A stretch of DNA of 64,000 nt, taken from the NCBI RefSeq assembly GCF_017643475.1, contig NZ_JAEPNI010000005.1, positions 1 to 64,000 of the forward strand. Direction: 5' to 3'. Of the stretch, positions 36,853 to 46,060 are shown piece after piece. Every line of letters begins with the position of its first letter. Position 1 is the first letter of the stretch. A program made the position numbers and the translations under genes. The DNA is from Maricaulis sp. (GTDB lineage: Bacteria; Pseudomonadota; Alphaproteobacteria; Caulobacterales; Maricaulaceae). The notes under the pieces are model-generated. The model saw only the letters and a program-made list of their open reading frames with translations, searched no databases and had not been told where the DNA came from.

Positions 36853-37932
36853 ATGTCATTTGCCACGAGCCTGAACTTCACCTCGTCGAATGAAGATGGC
36901 CGCACCGAGCTGGCCGCGCTCGACCTGTCACCGGAGGACCGCGTGCTCTGCCTCACGGCCAGTGGCACCCGGCCGCTTGATCTCCTGTTGGGAGATCCCG
37001 GCGACATCCTCGCCATCGACATCAACCCGGCCCAGAACCACCTGCTGAGGCTCAAAATCGCGGCGTTCAAGACCCTGGCCGATGACGAATTATATGCCTA
37101 TCTGGGGCTTCAGCAGACGCCAGACCGGCTGGCCCTGCATGCCCGGGTCGAAACCGTATTGTCAGAGGACGCGCGCCGGTTCTGGAGCACGAGAACGGGT
37201 CTTGTCCGCAAGGGCGTCTGGAATACCGGGCGCTGGGAACGGGTGCTGCGCTTCCTGGCGCGCATACTACGCCTGGTCAGGGGCCGACGGCTCGATCAGC
37301 TTTTTGCGGCCCGGACGGTCGAGGAGCAACATCAGATCTGGCTGGAGCATTTCGAGGATGCCTTCTGGAAATCCAGTATTCACCTGCTGTCCAGCCGTTT
37401 CTTCTGGACCCATGTCATCGGCGAACCAGGCGGACAATTCCTTCCCGACCGCACAGAAACCACCCGTCGCCTGACCGCAGCCTTCCACAATGCCAGCAAA
37501 CAATTCCTCTTCGGCCAGTCCGATTTCGCGACCCTGATCTTTCTGGGCCAGCACACATCCAGCAGCGCTCTGCCCCTGCACCTGCAGCGCGCCAATCTCG
37601 CGCGTGTGCGCGACCGCCTGGATCGGATTGAGATCGCCGATACCGACCTTGCCGCGCTGGAGCCTGATCAGCACGGAAGCTTTACGGCCTTTTCGCTGTC
37701 CGATTTCGGGTCCTACTGTACGCCCCAAGCCTATGCGGCGTGCTGGGACGGCGTGCTGAAAACCGCCCGACCCGGCGCGCGCTTCTGCGAACGCGTCTTC
37801 ATGAATCCGCTCGCCCTGCCGGCCTCGTTGGAACCCCGGATATCACTGGACAAAACCCTGTCAGACCAGTTCTCCAACAGCGACGGCGCAATCATCTATG
37901 ACATCCGCGCCGGGAGGCTGGAAATCAGCTAG
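36853..37932 (+). CDS. BtaA-like (DUF3419) aminocarboxypropyl transferase
   Basis: This 359-residue protein has a SAM-binding N-terminal fold: LDLSPEDRVLCLTASG (24-38), ILAIDINPAQNHLLRLK (52-68). The family (BtaA, first enzyme of betaine-lipid synthesis) moves the 3-amino-3-carboxypropyl group of SAM onto a hydroxyl such as diacylglycerol. The start is the ATG at 36853, 7 bp after the oxygenase stop; the longer frame from 36718 overlaps that gene and is not needed. No BtaB-type N-methyltransferase follows, so the product would stay a homoserine ether rather than a trimethylated betaine. It is the last gene of the operon. Confidence 0.8.
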   Translation: MSFATSLNFTSSNEDGRTELAALDLSPEDRVLCLTASGTRPLDLLLGDPGDILAIDINPAQNHLLRLKIAAFKTLADDELYAYLGLQQTPDRLALHARVETVLSEDARRFWSTRTGLVRKGVWNTGRWERVLRFLARILRLVRGRRLDQLFAARTVEEQHQIWLEHFEDAFWKSSIHLLSSRFFWTHVIGEPGGQFLPDRTETTRRLTAAFHNASKQFLFGQSDFATLIFLGQHTSSSALPLHLQRANLARVRDRLDRIEIADTDLAALEPDQHGSFTAFSLSDFGSYCTPQAYAACWDGVLKTARPGARFCERVFMNPLALPASLEPRISLDKTLSDQFSNSDGAIIYDIRAGRLEIS

Positions 37933-37974
37933 CCGCGAGACCGTTACAGGTCAGCTCACAGGAGCAAACACACC

Positions 37975-40023
37975 CTATCCGCTGCCACCCCGGATCCGTA
38001 CGCGGGCGCGTGTTGTGCGGCCCTGGTCGTCCACCGCCTCGATCTCGTAGAAGCCGGGACCGCCCGGCACCCAGACAGCATCCCCGGCGGCGTTGCGAGC
38101 GACTTCTTCGCCGTCTGCATACCAGCTCACCGACTGGCTGGACTGGGCGGCCAGCACAAAGCCGCGTCCTGCGCGGTCGGCCCAGACCTCGGCTCCATCC
38201 GGTGGAAAGAGGATGTGTGGCGCGACATCGGCGGTGAAGCGTTCCAGTGTGGGCGGTGTCTCGAGGGCCTCTGGCTCGCGCGTGCGGACAAATGCCGGTG
38301 ACGGGTCGAACTGTTCAACCAGGTCGAACATGCGGAACAGGACGGGCAAGGCGGCCTCGCGACCGGTCAGCCCGTTGCGTGCTGCCCCGTCCGCCCGCCC
38401 ACTCCAGACAATGATCGTGTATCGTCCCGATATCCCGGCAGCCCAGGCGTCACGGAAACCGTAGGACGTGCCGGTCTTGAAGGCGATGTCCGGCGCCGAA
38501 CGTGTCAGGCTGGCCGGCATGCGCCCGCCGGGATGCGGAGCCCGGCGCAGGATGTCGACAATCTCGCCCGCGGACTCTGCGCTCAACACGGAAAACCCGC
38601 CCTCGGACACAGGCGCCGCCTCGCTCCAGCGCAAGGGCTGGGCAACGCCCTCATCGGCCAGAGCGGAATAGAGCACCGCCAGTTCCCGCACACTCAGCCC
38701 AGCCCCGCCAAGCGCCACCGCCAGTCCGTCATCCTGCCCAGCTGTCCGCCGCCGTTCGGGCGCAGCACCGGCAAACCCTAAAACCGCACTGAAACGCCGC
38801 GCGCCAACACCGTCCAGCGTCGCGACAGCGGGCACGTTCAGGGAATGCTGGAGCGCTTCGGCAATCGTCACATCACCGCGGAAAGTCCGGTCAAAATTGT
38901 CCGGTCGATAACCGGCAAAACGTGTGGGCAGGTCAGCGATCCGTGTGTGCGCAGCCGCCAACCCGTCATCAAAGGCCATGCCGTAGATAAAGGGCTTCAG
39001 CGTCGATCCCGGCGAGCGCGCGCGATCTGTCAGATCAATCCAGCCACCTGGACGCGATCGGGACGCAGACCCCAGCGCCGCACGAACCGCGCGGGTCTCG
39101 TTCTCGACCACAAGCACCGCCAGCTGGCTGGTGTCATCACCCGTCGGCAATTCGTCGATGATCGCTGTTTCCAGGGCGGACTGGAGGGCGAAATCAAGTG
39201 TGGAGACAAGATCAACACCGCCCTGCACTCCACCCCGCTCGCGGACCAGGCTCTCGCTGGCATGCCAGGCCAGGGCCGGAAAGGCCCGGCGCTGTGGCGC
39301 GGGATCGAGCGCGGCATCTCGCGCGGCTTCTCTTGAAGCCAGTCCGACCGCGGCCAGCCGGTCCAGGACCCGCCCCCGGGCAATAACGGCCTGCTCCGGT
39401 CGACGGTCCGGGCGTCGGGCTTCCGGTGATTGTGGCAGGGCGATCAGCATGGCGATCTGCTCGATCGTCAGCACGTCCGGCTCCCGCCCGAAATACGCCC
39501 AGCTGGCCGCACGCACACCTTCAAGATTACCGCCATAGGGGGCCAGGGTCAGATAGGCCTCCAGGATCTCGTCCTTGGACAGGCGCATCTCGATCTGAAC
39601 GGCGCGGATCATCTGCAGGAATTTGGCGCCCAGAGTGCGTTCCCGCGGCTCAAGCAGGCGCGCCAGCTGCATGCTCAGCGTCGAGGCCCCGGAGACAACC
39701 CGCCCTGCCGCCAGGCTGTCGCGGGACGCACGCAGGACGGCCAGCAGGTCGACCCCGGCATGGCTGAAGAAACGCTCATCCTCATAGGCCAGCAGCGCTT
39801 CGACAAAATCCGGATCAAGCGTGTCGAGGTCTGCGGGCAGACGCCAGCGCCCCTCCTCGACCGGAAAGGCGCGCAGGACGATGCCATTGCGGTCCCGCAC
39901 CACATGCGACACCTCCGCGACCTGTGACAGCGGCGGCGGGAAGATCCGGTCGAGCACAAACAGGCCCAGCACAAGGCCGAGCACTCCCAGCAGCAAGCGA
40001 TATCGGCGCCTCAGTGCGGGCAT
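37975..40023 (-). CDS. pbpC: penicillin-binding protein 1C
   Basis: This 682-residue bifunctional cell-wall enzyme is anchored by an N-terminal helix (LLLGVLGLVLGLFVLD). The GT51 glycosyltransferase domain has YEDERFF and GASTLSMQLARLL. The transpeptidase domain has SPGSTLKPFIYG (catalytic Ser in SxxK), an SLN motif (HSLNVPAV) and FKTGTSYGFRDAW (KTG). A C-terminal beta domain typical of PBP1C (BiPBP_C, residues about 600-680) follows. It lies 9 bp downstream of the alpha-2-macroglobulin gene, the classic envelope-defence pair. PBP1C is thought to repair peptidoglycan when the partner traps proteases. Confidence 0.93.
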   Translation of the reverse strand: MPALRRRYRLLLGVLGLVLGLFVLDRIFPPPLSQVAEVSHVVRDRNGIVLRAFPVEEGRWRLPADLDTLDPDFVEALLAYEDERFFSHAGVDLLAVLRASRDSLAAGRVVSGASTLSMQLARLLEPRERTLGAKFLQMIRAVQIEMRLSKDEILEAYLTLAPYGGNLEGVRAASWAYFGREPDVLTIEQIAMLIALPQSPEARRPDRRPEQAVIARGRVLDRLAAVGLASREAARDAALDPAPQRRAFPALAWHASESLVRERGGVQGGVDLVSTLDFALQSALETAIIDELPTGDDTSQLAVLVVENETRAVRAALGSASRSRPGGWIDLTDRARSPGSTLKPFIYGMAFDDGLAAAHTRIADLPTRFAGYRPDNFDRTFRGDVTIAEALQHSLNVPAVATLDGVGARRFSAVLGFAGAAPERRRTAGQDDGLAVALGGAGLSVRELAVLYSALADEGVAQPLRWSEAAPVSEGGFSVLSAESAGEIVDILRRAPHPGGRMPASLTRSAPDIAFKTGTSYGFRDAWAAGISGRYTIIVWSGRADGAARNGLTGREAALPVLFRMFDLVEQFDPSPAFVRTREPEALETPPTLERFTADVAPHILFPPDGAEVWADRAGRGFVLAAQSSQSVSWYADGEEVARNAAGDAVWVPGGPGFYEIEAVDDQGRTTRARVRIRGGSG

Positions 40024-40032
40024 GGTCCCGTC

Positions 40033-43000
40033 CTAGCCCTCGCGCGGTGCAATACTGACCGATCGGGATTCGGACCGGCCGAACACATCGGGACGATACA
40101 TGTCCTCCATCACCGCGCCCGGGAAGGTGTACGTACCCGGGGTAACGGCTCGAACGATATAGGCCAGGCGGATCGGGCGGCGCTCCCGCAGATCGATGGC
40201 GGCCACAAACCGGTCATCCCGCGCCTCGGCAATCCGCGGTGAATTCAGCTGGCGAAGCCAGGAATAGGCACCGTTTGCGCCCGCATCGCCAGGATCAACA
40301 ACCGCCTCGATCTCGAATCCGGCCGGCAGGAGATCAACCACGATCGCCGGGATGGTCCGCATTTCGCTGGGAGCCACGATGATGTCGATGATCATGCGGT
40401 CACCCTGGGTGATGGCGTCGAGCGCAACCGGCTGGCCATCCATCGTGCTGAGACGTTTCTGGACAACGACGCCTTGCATCGCGACGGGTGGCGCGCTGAC
40501 CGGATCACCATGCGCGATCTGGGTCACCCAGACCGGTCCGGAACCAGCATTGTCGAAGCCGAACTGGGCTTGCAGGTCACCCGCCATCAACTCGAATTCC
40601 GACTGCCCCGGATTGGCCGCCAGCTCGCCCGCCGAAATATTGATGGTGATGGCCTCACCGCCCATTGCCCGCGCGGCGAGCAGCAGGAAGGCCTTCTCCT
40701 GGGTCGTCAGACGGCTGGGCTCGGGAAGCTCGGCAGCCACACGTTCCGCCAGACGTTCGACCCGCTCTGTTTCGCCAGCCTCAGCGGCCAACGCCAGCAC
40801 ACCGGCCAGGTCCCGGCGGGAGGACTGGTACCAGTCACCCGTATTGGCATATCCCAGTGCAGATTCTGCGGCATCGAACGCGCTCTGCGAGCGCGCCCGG
40901 TCACCGATCAGGTACAGCGCCACGGCCAGCTGGGCCCGTGCCAGCGGGCTGGCGATCTGTTGCAGGCGTTCATCATGCATGTAGCGAAGACGCGACCGGT
41001 CCGCCCGGCCGTCTCGCGCCAGCACATAAAGCGCATAGGCCGCACTGCGGTCGGTCAGGCGCTGGTCCGTATCCGTCTGGCCACGCCACATGCTGATCGT
41101 GCGGTCATAGCCATTGACCCGCCAGAGCTCCTGATTGCCGATATGGACAAGCGATTGATAGGCCCGCTCCAGCGCAGCATCCGGAACCGTGTATCCCGCC
41201 TCCGCAGCACGCGCGAGGAAGTCGACTGCATAAACACCCAGCCAGGGCGTTGAACCGCGGTCACCGACACGCCATAGCCCGAACGTCCCGTCCGCAGCCT
41301 GCCTTGACAACAGGGTGCCGATGGATTCCTGCACGCGTGCCCGCGCCTCGTTCACCCCGTCCGCGCCAGACAGCTGCGCCAGCTGGTCGGCATAGAGCAG
41401 CGGCATGGCCCGGCTGGTGATCTGTTCCGAGCAGCCATAGGGATAGCGGCTGAGCGAGCGCAGCAGCGCTGCCTCGTCCAGCGGTGTCGGAGAGAAGCTC
41501 ACACTGAGCACGCCCGTACCTGGCATGAAGCTGCCGAGCGCATCCGCGCTCACCGTCCAGCTGTCTCCCGGACTCAACCGGCCACGGTCAATGCTGGAAT
41601 AGGGCAACCAGGCCGAACGAACCTCAAGCGGATAGGATCGCTCGACGGCAAACCCGTCCGGGCCTGTGACGCTGAGCGAAAGCTCGCCAATACCGGTATC
41701 GCTCGCAGCGATCGGATGGCGCGGATCGACGCGCTCGCCGGAGGCCAGCTCGTAACGCGTCTCGATATCGGCATTCACCGGCAGCTCGGCGCCGATACGG
41801 GCCGCGTACTGACCGGCAGCACCTTCGACATTGTCCAGCGTCAGCGTCGTCATCGACGAATCGCCCGGCGCCAGGAAGCGCGGCAGGATGAGTTCCGCCG
41901 GCACCTGATCCCGTACCGTGAGCGGCTGGGCTGCAGACCCGACGCCATTGCCAGACCAGGCCACAGCCATCAGTCGCAACTCGCCATTGAAGTCGGGAAT
42001 GTCCAGCTCGACCGTCGCGCGTCCGTTGCGATCCAGCGGAACCGGTCCGGAATAAAGCGCCACCGTGCGCGTCGGCACCACGCTCAGCCCGGCTCCACCG
42101 ATCTGGTCACCCCCGGAGCGAATGGCAGCAGCAGCCCCCTGGTTGGGGTCGAGCAGACGGCCATAATCATCCAGAAGATCCACATCCAGCGTGGTTTTGC
42201 CGAAATACCATTCCGCCGGATCAGGGGACTGGAAACGGGTCAGCGCCAGAATGCCTTCATCAACCGCCGCCACGGTGATCCAGGCGCCATCGCGCACCGG
42301 CCCGTCAGCCTCGACCTCGAGCGCTAGCGTCTGGCGCGGCCGGACCAGATCCGGAGCATTCAGTGCAATCTCGAATGTGCGATCGGAGACATCGACCGGC
42401 AGGTGCATCACCCCGACAGCACGGCGAGGTCTCGGCTCGGCGACCGGATCGCGTGGGGTCAGGACGGACACCATGACGTAGGCGCCAGCCCCCCAGTCCT
42501 CATCGACACGCAGCGAAATCTCGGCGCCATCTTCCGGCACGGTAATCGCCCGGGTTTCCAGGACCCGGTCCGTCGCGATGACAATCTCGGCTTCACCGGC
42601 ATAGGGCGGCAGGATATTGATCACGGCTTCGCCGCCAACAGCCAGCGCTTCATCCGGTCCGGCCAGGCGCACCCGGTCCGGCGCCTGGTTGCCCGAGGAT
42701 GCCCGCGCACCCCAGCCAACCCAGAAACCCGTCGATGAGGTCACGCCCGTCGTGTCATGCGTCAGCACAAGCTGGTAATCGCCCCAATCCATTGGCGGCA
42801 ATTGCAACTCGGTCGGGGCGTCATTCGCCAGACCGGCCACACCTTCCTCAACCAGGACAACATTGCGCGACCGGCGCCATTGCCAGCGGCCACCAGAGGT
42901 GCGGTACCAGTCATATTCCCAGTCGATACGCAGCAATTGCCAGCTTGCGCTGCCGGCCTCAAGCTGGCCCTGCGCATCCAGGGCGACAAGGTTGAAACCG

Positions 43001-44901
43001 ATTGCCTGCTGGCGCCGCGCCCGTCCCTCGAACTGGGGTTCAACACCCAAATAGACCGGTTGCGGGCGATAGGGCAGACGAACATCATCCGCTACCGCGC
43101 GGCCTCCGGGTTCGATGGCACTGATCACCGCGCGAATGCGCAAGGGCACTGAGGCATCAAGACCGGAATTGGCAGGCGTGACCACGATATTTGCCCGCCC
43201 TGCGCCGTCAGCCACCGTATCCGGCAGGTCCCGGCTGATTTCGCGGAAAGCCTGATCATGGCGCCCGAAACGAAAGCCCGAATAGTCCGGGAAGGGATTG
43301 GGGTCGGTCTCTACCCGGATCCGGCTCTCCACTGTCAGCCCGGCACCGGGCGCACCATAGAGAAAGCGCACATCCGCCGAGACATCCCGCGTCTCGCCGG
43401 CCAGCACCGGCGTCTCGCTGTCTGCCTCCAGATCCAGCGCGATGCGCTGTGGAACAAAATCCTCGACCGAGAAACGCGTCTGCGCGACACGGCCATGCCC
43501 GTCCAGCTCGGCGTCGATCCGCCACTGGCCGCGCGCAGCTTGCGCGGGAAGATCGAACTCCCAGAATACCGCCCCGGCGGCCTCGGCCGTCTCGAACCGA
43601 CGGCGATCGGCCTCCAGACCGTTCGGGCCATAGAGGATCAGCGTGCCGGGACGGTCCGTCACCGCCCGCGCCTCGACATCCCGGAAAAGCGCATTGGCAT
43701 AAACATGCTCGCCCGGCCGATAGATGCCGCGGTCAAGATACAGATAGCCGTCCGCGCCATCGGGACGCTGACGCCCGCCGACGTCCTGACCGGACAGGTC
43801 AACCGGGGCCCTTTGCAGGTCCAGCACGGCAAAATCATTATCCGGGCCATAAGCGGTCAGCAGACGCGGAGCCATGACCCCGTCGCCACGTGTCAACGGC
43901 GCATCAAACCGGGCGCGACCGCCCTGGTCGGTTGTCGCGCTTGCCAGGATCTCATTGTTGCGGGCGACCAGCTCGACCTCGACGCCCGGCACCGGCCGCG
44001 CGGTCTGCAGGGAGCGCACGACATAGTCGATCCCGCCCTCACCGCGATAGGCGGTCAGCGCCAGGTCCGTAATCACCAGCCAGCGACGTGCCCGCGCCGG
44101 ATTGCGATAACTGCCTTCCTGTTCGGCCGCGTCATCGACCTCGATGAAATAGGCACCCGGCTGCAGCGTTCCGATGGCATCGGCGATCGGGAAAACCGTG
44201 GTAACCGGCGTGTTGAGCGCACCGGCCGTATCCATCTCCCCATCCCAGATCCGCTCGGCCACAGAGAACGGATCCTCATCACCGCCAAGCCAGCTATATT
44301 CGCCCTCGGCCGCATTGAAGCCGGAAGAAATGGACCGGAAGGCCAGGGCGCGATCGGTGATCCGCCACAGGCGAATGCTGACCGCTTCGACATTGACCGT
44401 CTCGATCGCCAACCCGTCCGCATCCAACCGCGGCAGGATCACCCCATCCCCGGCAATGCCGACATAGGCCGGTCGATCGCCAAAATCGATCTCGATGGTC
44501 TCGTCCTGGCGCAGGGCCAGGCCATCCGCGGCCGGGAACCCGGCCCGCAGGGTCAGCTGCATGCTCTCGCCAAAACTCATCCCGCCCAGACAGAGAGTCT
44601 GTCCCTCGGCAGAAACAGCCAGGCTCTCACCGCTCTCCAGCGCGATATAGGATTGGTAATCGGCGGCCGGGTCGAGCGGGTGGGTAAAGCCGAGACAGAT
44701 GCCGGGCGCATCAGCGCTGAAATCGACGCGATATCGCAGGAAGGCAAACTGGCTGGCCTGTTCAGGCGCCGCACGCGGTGCATCTGCAGGCCGGGTCTCG
44801 AACTCCGGCCCGGGGGCCGTCTCCACATCACTGGCCGGAGAACACGCAGCCAGCAGACCTGCCGCCAGTCCCATCACGGTAAAAACACGCCAGAATGCCA
44901 T
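40033..44901 (-). CDS. bacterial alpha-2-macroglobulin lipoprotein
   Basis: This protein of about 1622 residues has a lipoprotein signal (GLAAGLLAACSP). It has several macroglobulin-like beta domains and a bait-region-like segment, then the thioester motif CSEQ in YPYGCSEQITSR, so the covalent protease-trapping Cys-Gln bond can form. The terpenoid-cyclase-like thioester domain and the C-terminal receptor-like domain follow. The ATG at 44901 (MAFWRVF) gives a proper lipoprotein signal; the frame is open to 44940. It is cotranscribed with pbpC. It protects the cell envelope by inhibiting foreign proteases after PBP-made wall damage. Confidence 0.92.
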   Translation of the reverse strand: MAFWRVFTVMGLAAGLLAACSPASDVETAPGPEFETRPADAPRAAPEQASQFAFLRYRVDFSADAPGICLGFTHPLDPAADYQSYIALESGESLAVSAEGQTLCLGGMSFGESMQLTLRAGFPAADGLALRQDETIEIDFGDRPAYVGIAGDGVILPRLDADGLAIETVNVEAVSIRLWRITDRALAFRSISSGFNAAEGEYSWLGGDEDPFSVAERIWDGEMDTAGALNTPVTTVFPIADAIGTLQPGAYFIEVDDAAEQEGSYRNPARARRWLVITDLALTAYRGEGGIDYVVRSLQTARPVPGVEVELVARNNEILASATTDQGGRARFDAPLTRGDGVMAPRLLTAYGPDNDFAVLDLQRAPVDLSGQDVGGRQRPDGADGYLYLDRGIYRPGEHVYANALFRDVEARAVTDRPGTLILYGPNGLEADRRRFETAEAAGAVFWEFDLPAQAARGQWRIDAELDGHGRVAQTRFSVEDFVPQRIALDLEADSETPVLAGETRDVSADVRFLYGAPGAGLTVESRIRVETDPNPFPDYSGFRFGRHDQAFREISRDLPDTVADGAGRANIVVTPANSGLDASVPLRIRAVISAIEPGGRAVADDVRLPYRPQPVYLGVEPQFEGRARRQQAIGFNLVALDAQGQLEAGSASWQLLRIDWEYDWYRTSGGRWQWRRSRNVVLVEEGVAGLANDAPTELQLPPMDWGDYQLVLTHDTTGVTSSTGFWVGWGARASSGNQAPDRVRLAGPDEALAVGGEAVINILPPYAGEAEIVIATDRVLETRAITVPEDGAEISLRVDEDWGAGAYVMVSVLTPRDPVAEPRPRRAVGVMHLPVDVSDRTFEIALNAPDLVRPRQTLALEVEADGPVRDGAWITVAAVDEGILALTRFQSPDPAEWYFGKTTLDVDLLDDYGRLLDPNQGAAAAIRSGGDQIGGAGLSVVPTRTVALYSGPVPLDRNGRATVELDIPDFNGELRLMAVAWSGNGVGSAAQPLTVRDQVPAELILPRFLAPGDSSMTTLTLDNVEGAAGQYAARIGAELPVNADIETRYELASGERVDPRHPIAASDTGIGELSLSVTGPDGFAVERSYPLEVRSAWLPYSSIDRGRLSPGDSWTVSADALGSFMPGTGVLSVSFSPTPLDEAALLRSLSRYPYGCSEQITSRAMPLLYADQLAQLSGADGVNEARARVQESIGTLLSRQAADGTFGLWRVGDRGSTPWLGVYAVDFLARAAEAGYTVPDAALERAYQSLVHIGNQELWRVNGYDRTISMWRGQTDTDQRLTDRSAAYALYVLARDGRADRSRLRYMHDERLQQIASPLARAQLAVALYLIGDRARSQSAFDAAESALGYANTGDWYQSSRRDLAGVLALAAEAGETERVERLAERVAAELPEPSRLTTQEKAFLLLAARAMGGEAITINISAGELAANPGQSEFELMAGDLQAQFGFDNAGSGPVWVTQIAHGDPVSAPPVAMQGVVVQKRLSTMDGQPVALDAITQGDRMIIDIIVAPSEMRTIPAIVVDLLPAGFEIEAVVDPGDAGANGAYSWLRQLNSPRIAEARDDRFVAAIDLRERRPIRLAYIVRAVTPGTYTFPGAVMEDMYRPDVFGRSESRSVSIAPREG

Positions 44902-45022
44902 GGAAAATCCCTGTCTCTTTCCTCTGTCCCGGGAGCACAATACGGCGCTTGCAACCGAAATACAGCTCTCAGGGAATAAAAAGACGCGCGATCACCCAAA
45001 CGTCGCGCCTGAAGGCACAGGG

Positions 45023-46060
45023 CTATCCCGGGTGGGCAACCAGGTGGCGCTGATCATCACGCCCCATAGAAACGAGAAATGGCGAAGCTGATTGCAAGGT
45101 CTGGAACGCGGTCTTGTCATTCATTCCGCGCCAGTCGGCGAGGATTAGGGACTGCGCCACGGCGCCACCGAGCGTCGTGCCCGGTCCGGCAACGATGAAG
45201 TAGTCCGGCGCAAATTCACGGGCTGCAACTTCGATGGCGCGGGTGAAGTCGTAAGTCTCAACGACCTGGTGATCGAGCGTATAGGACCACAAGGCCTGCA
45301 GATCGCACGCGCCGGGCCACCAGATTGCACCCCGCCCGTCAATCAGCGGGGTTGCTGGCTGTCGAAACCGCTCTGCCGCCAGCAGGGCACGCCCCTCGGC
45401 CGCGACCGGGTCTTGCAGGCGGGAATGGAAAGCCGCGTGATTGGACAGGCGCATCGGAAAATTGTCCTGCACCGGCACCGCCGCCTCGAAAGCCGAAAGC
45501 CCCGCTTCATCACCCGCCAGCACAAGCATGCCCCCGAGGTCGATCGACAGGGTCAGGACGTGGCCTGCTCGATCATTGATCTCATCAACCAGCGCCAGCA
45601 GTGCGGCCCGTCGTTCGGGGTCCGGTGTCCAGTTTTCCGCCAGATGCGGATAGACAAGCTGTCCTCCGATGAGGCTCTCCTGCATCAGGCGCCCCATCGT
45701 GTTGACGACGTCAAAACCGTCCTGGGCAGAGAGGGCACCACCACATGCCAGGGCCGAATACCAGCCCATGGAATTGCCAGTGACCGCCACGATGTCGATC
45801 TCGCGCGCATCGATGGACAGGAAGTCACCATAAGTCGCCGCATAGATCAGCGCAGACGCATTGTCGCCGCGCGTATGCTTGGCAACCGAATAGCGCTGAG
45901 CACTGTCCAGCGCAGTCAGCGTTTCCTGCCCCAGACCCGCACGCCGGGCATCAAATTCCGACAGGAGCGCCGAGTTCGGAAACGATCGCCCCAGCACACC
46001 GAGCTCTGACTTGTTGTAGGTGCCGCGCCCCGGGCAGATCAGTACCGCTGTCTTGCTCAT
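45023..46060 (-). CDS. FabD-like acyltransferase (malonyltransferase fold)
   Basis: This 345-residue protein of the acyl-transferase (MCAT) fold has the nucleophile elbow GNSMG (Ser97), an early LICPGRGTY opening that mirrors the FabD start, and the His region NHAAFHSRLQ near residue 205. Housekeeping FabD has GHSLGE and the arginine that selects malonyl. Here the elbow and the following YSALACGG differ, so a different acyl unit is likely. The ATG at 46060 overlaps the TGA of the E1 alpha/beta fusion gene (ATGA), strongly coupling the two. No ACP or ketosynthase gene is adjacent, which is unusual for this family. Confidence 0.75.
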   Translation of the reverse strand: MSKTAVLICPGRGTYNKSELGVLGRSFPNSALLSEFDARRAGLGQETLTALDSAQRYSVAKHTRGDNASALIYAATYGDFLSIDAREIDIVAVTGNSMGWYSALACGGALSAQDGFDVVNTMGRLMQESLIGGQLVYPHLAENWTPDPERRAALLALVDEINDRAGHVLTLSIDLGGMLVLAGDEAGLSAFEAAVPVQDNFPMRLSNHAAFHSRLQDPVAAEGRALLAAERFRQPATPLIDGRGAIWWPGACDLQALWSYTLDHQVVETYDFTRAIEVAAREFAPDYFIVAGPGTTLGGAVAQSLILADWRGMNDKTAFQTLQSASPFLVSMGRDDQRHLVAHPG

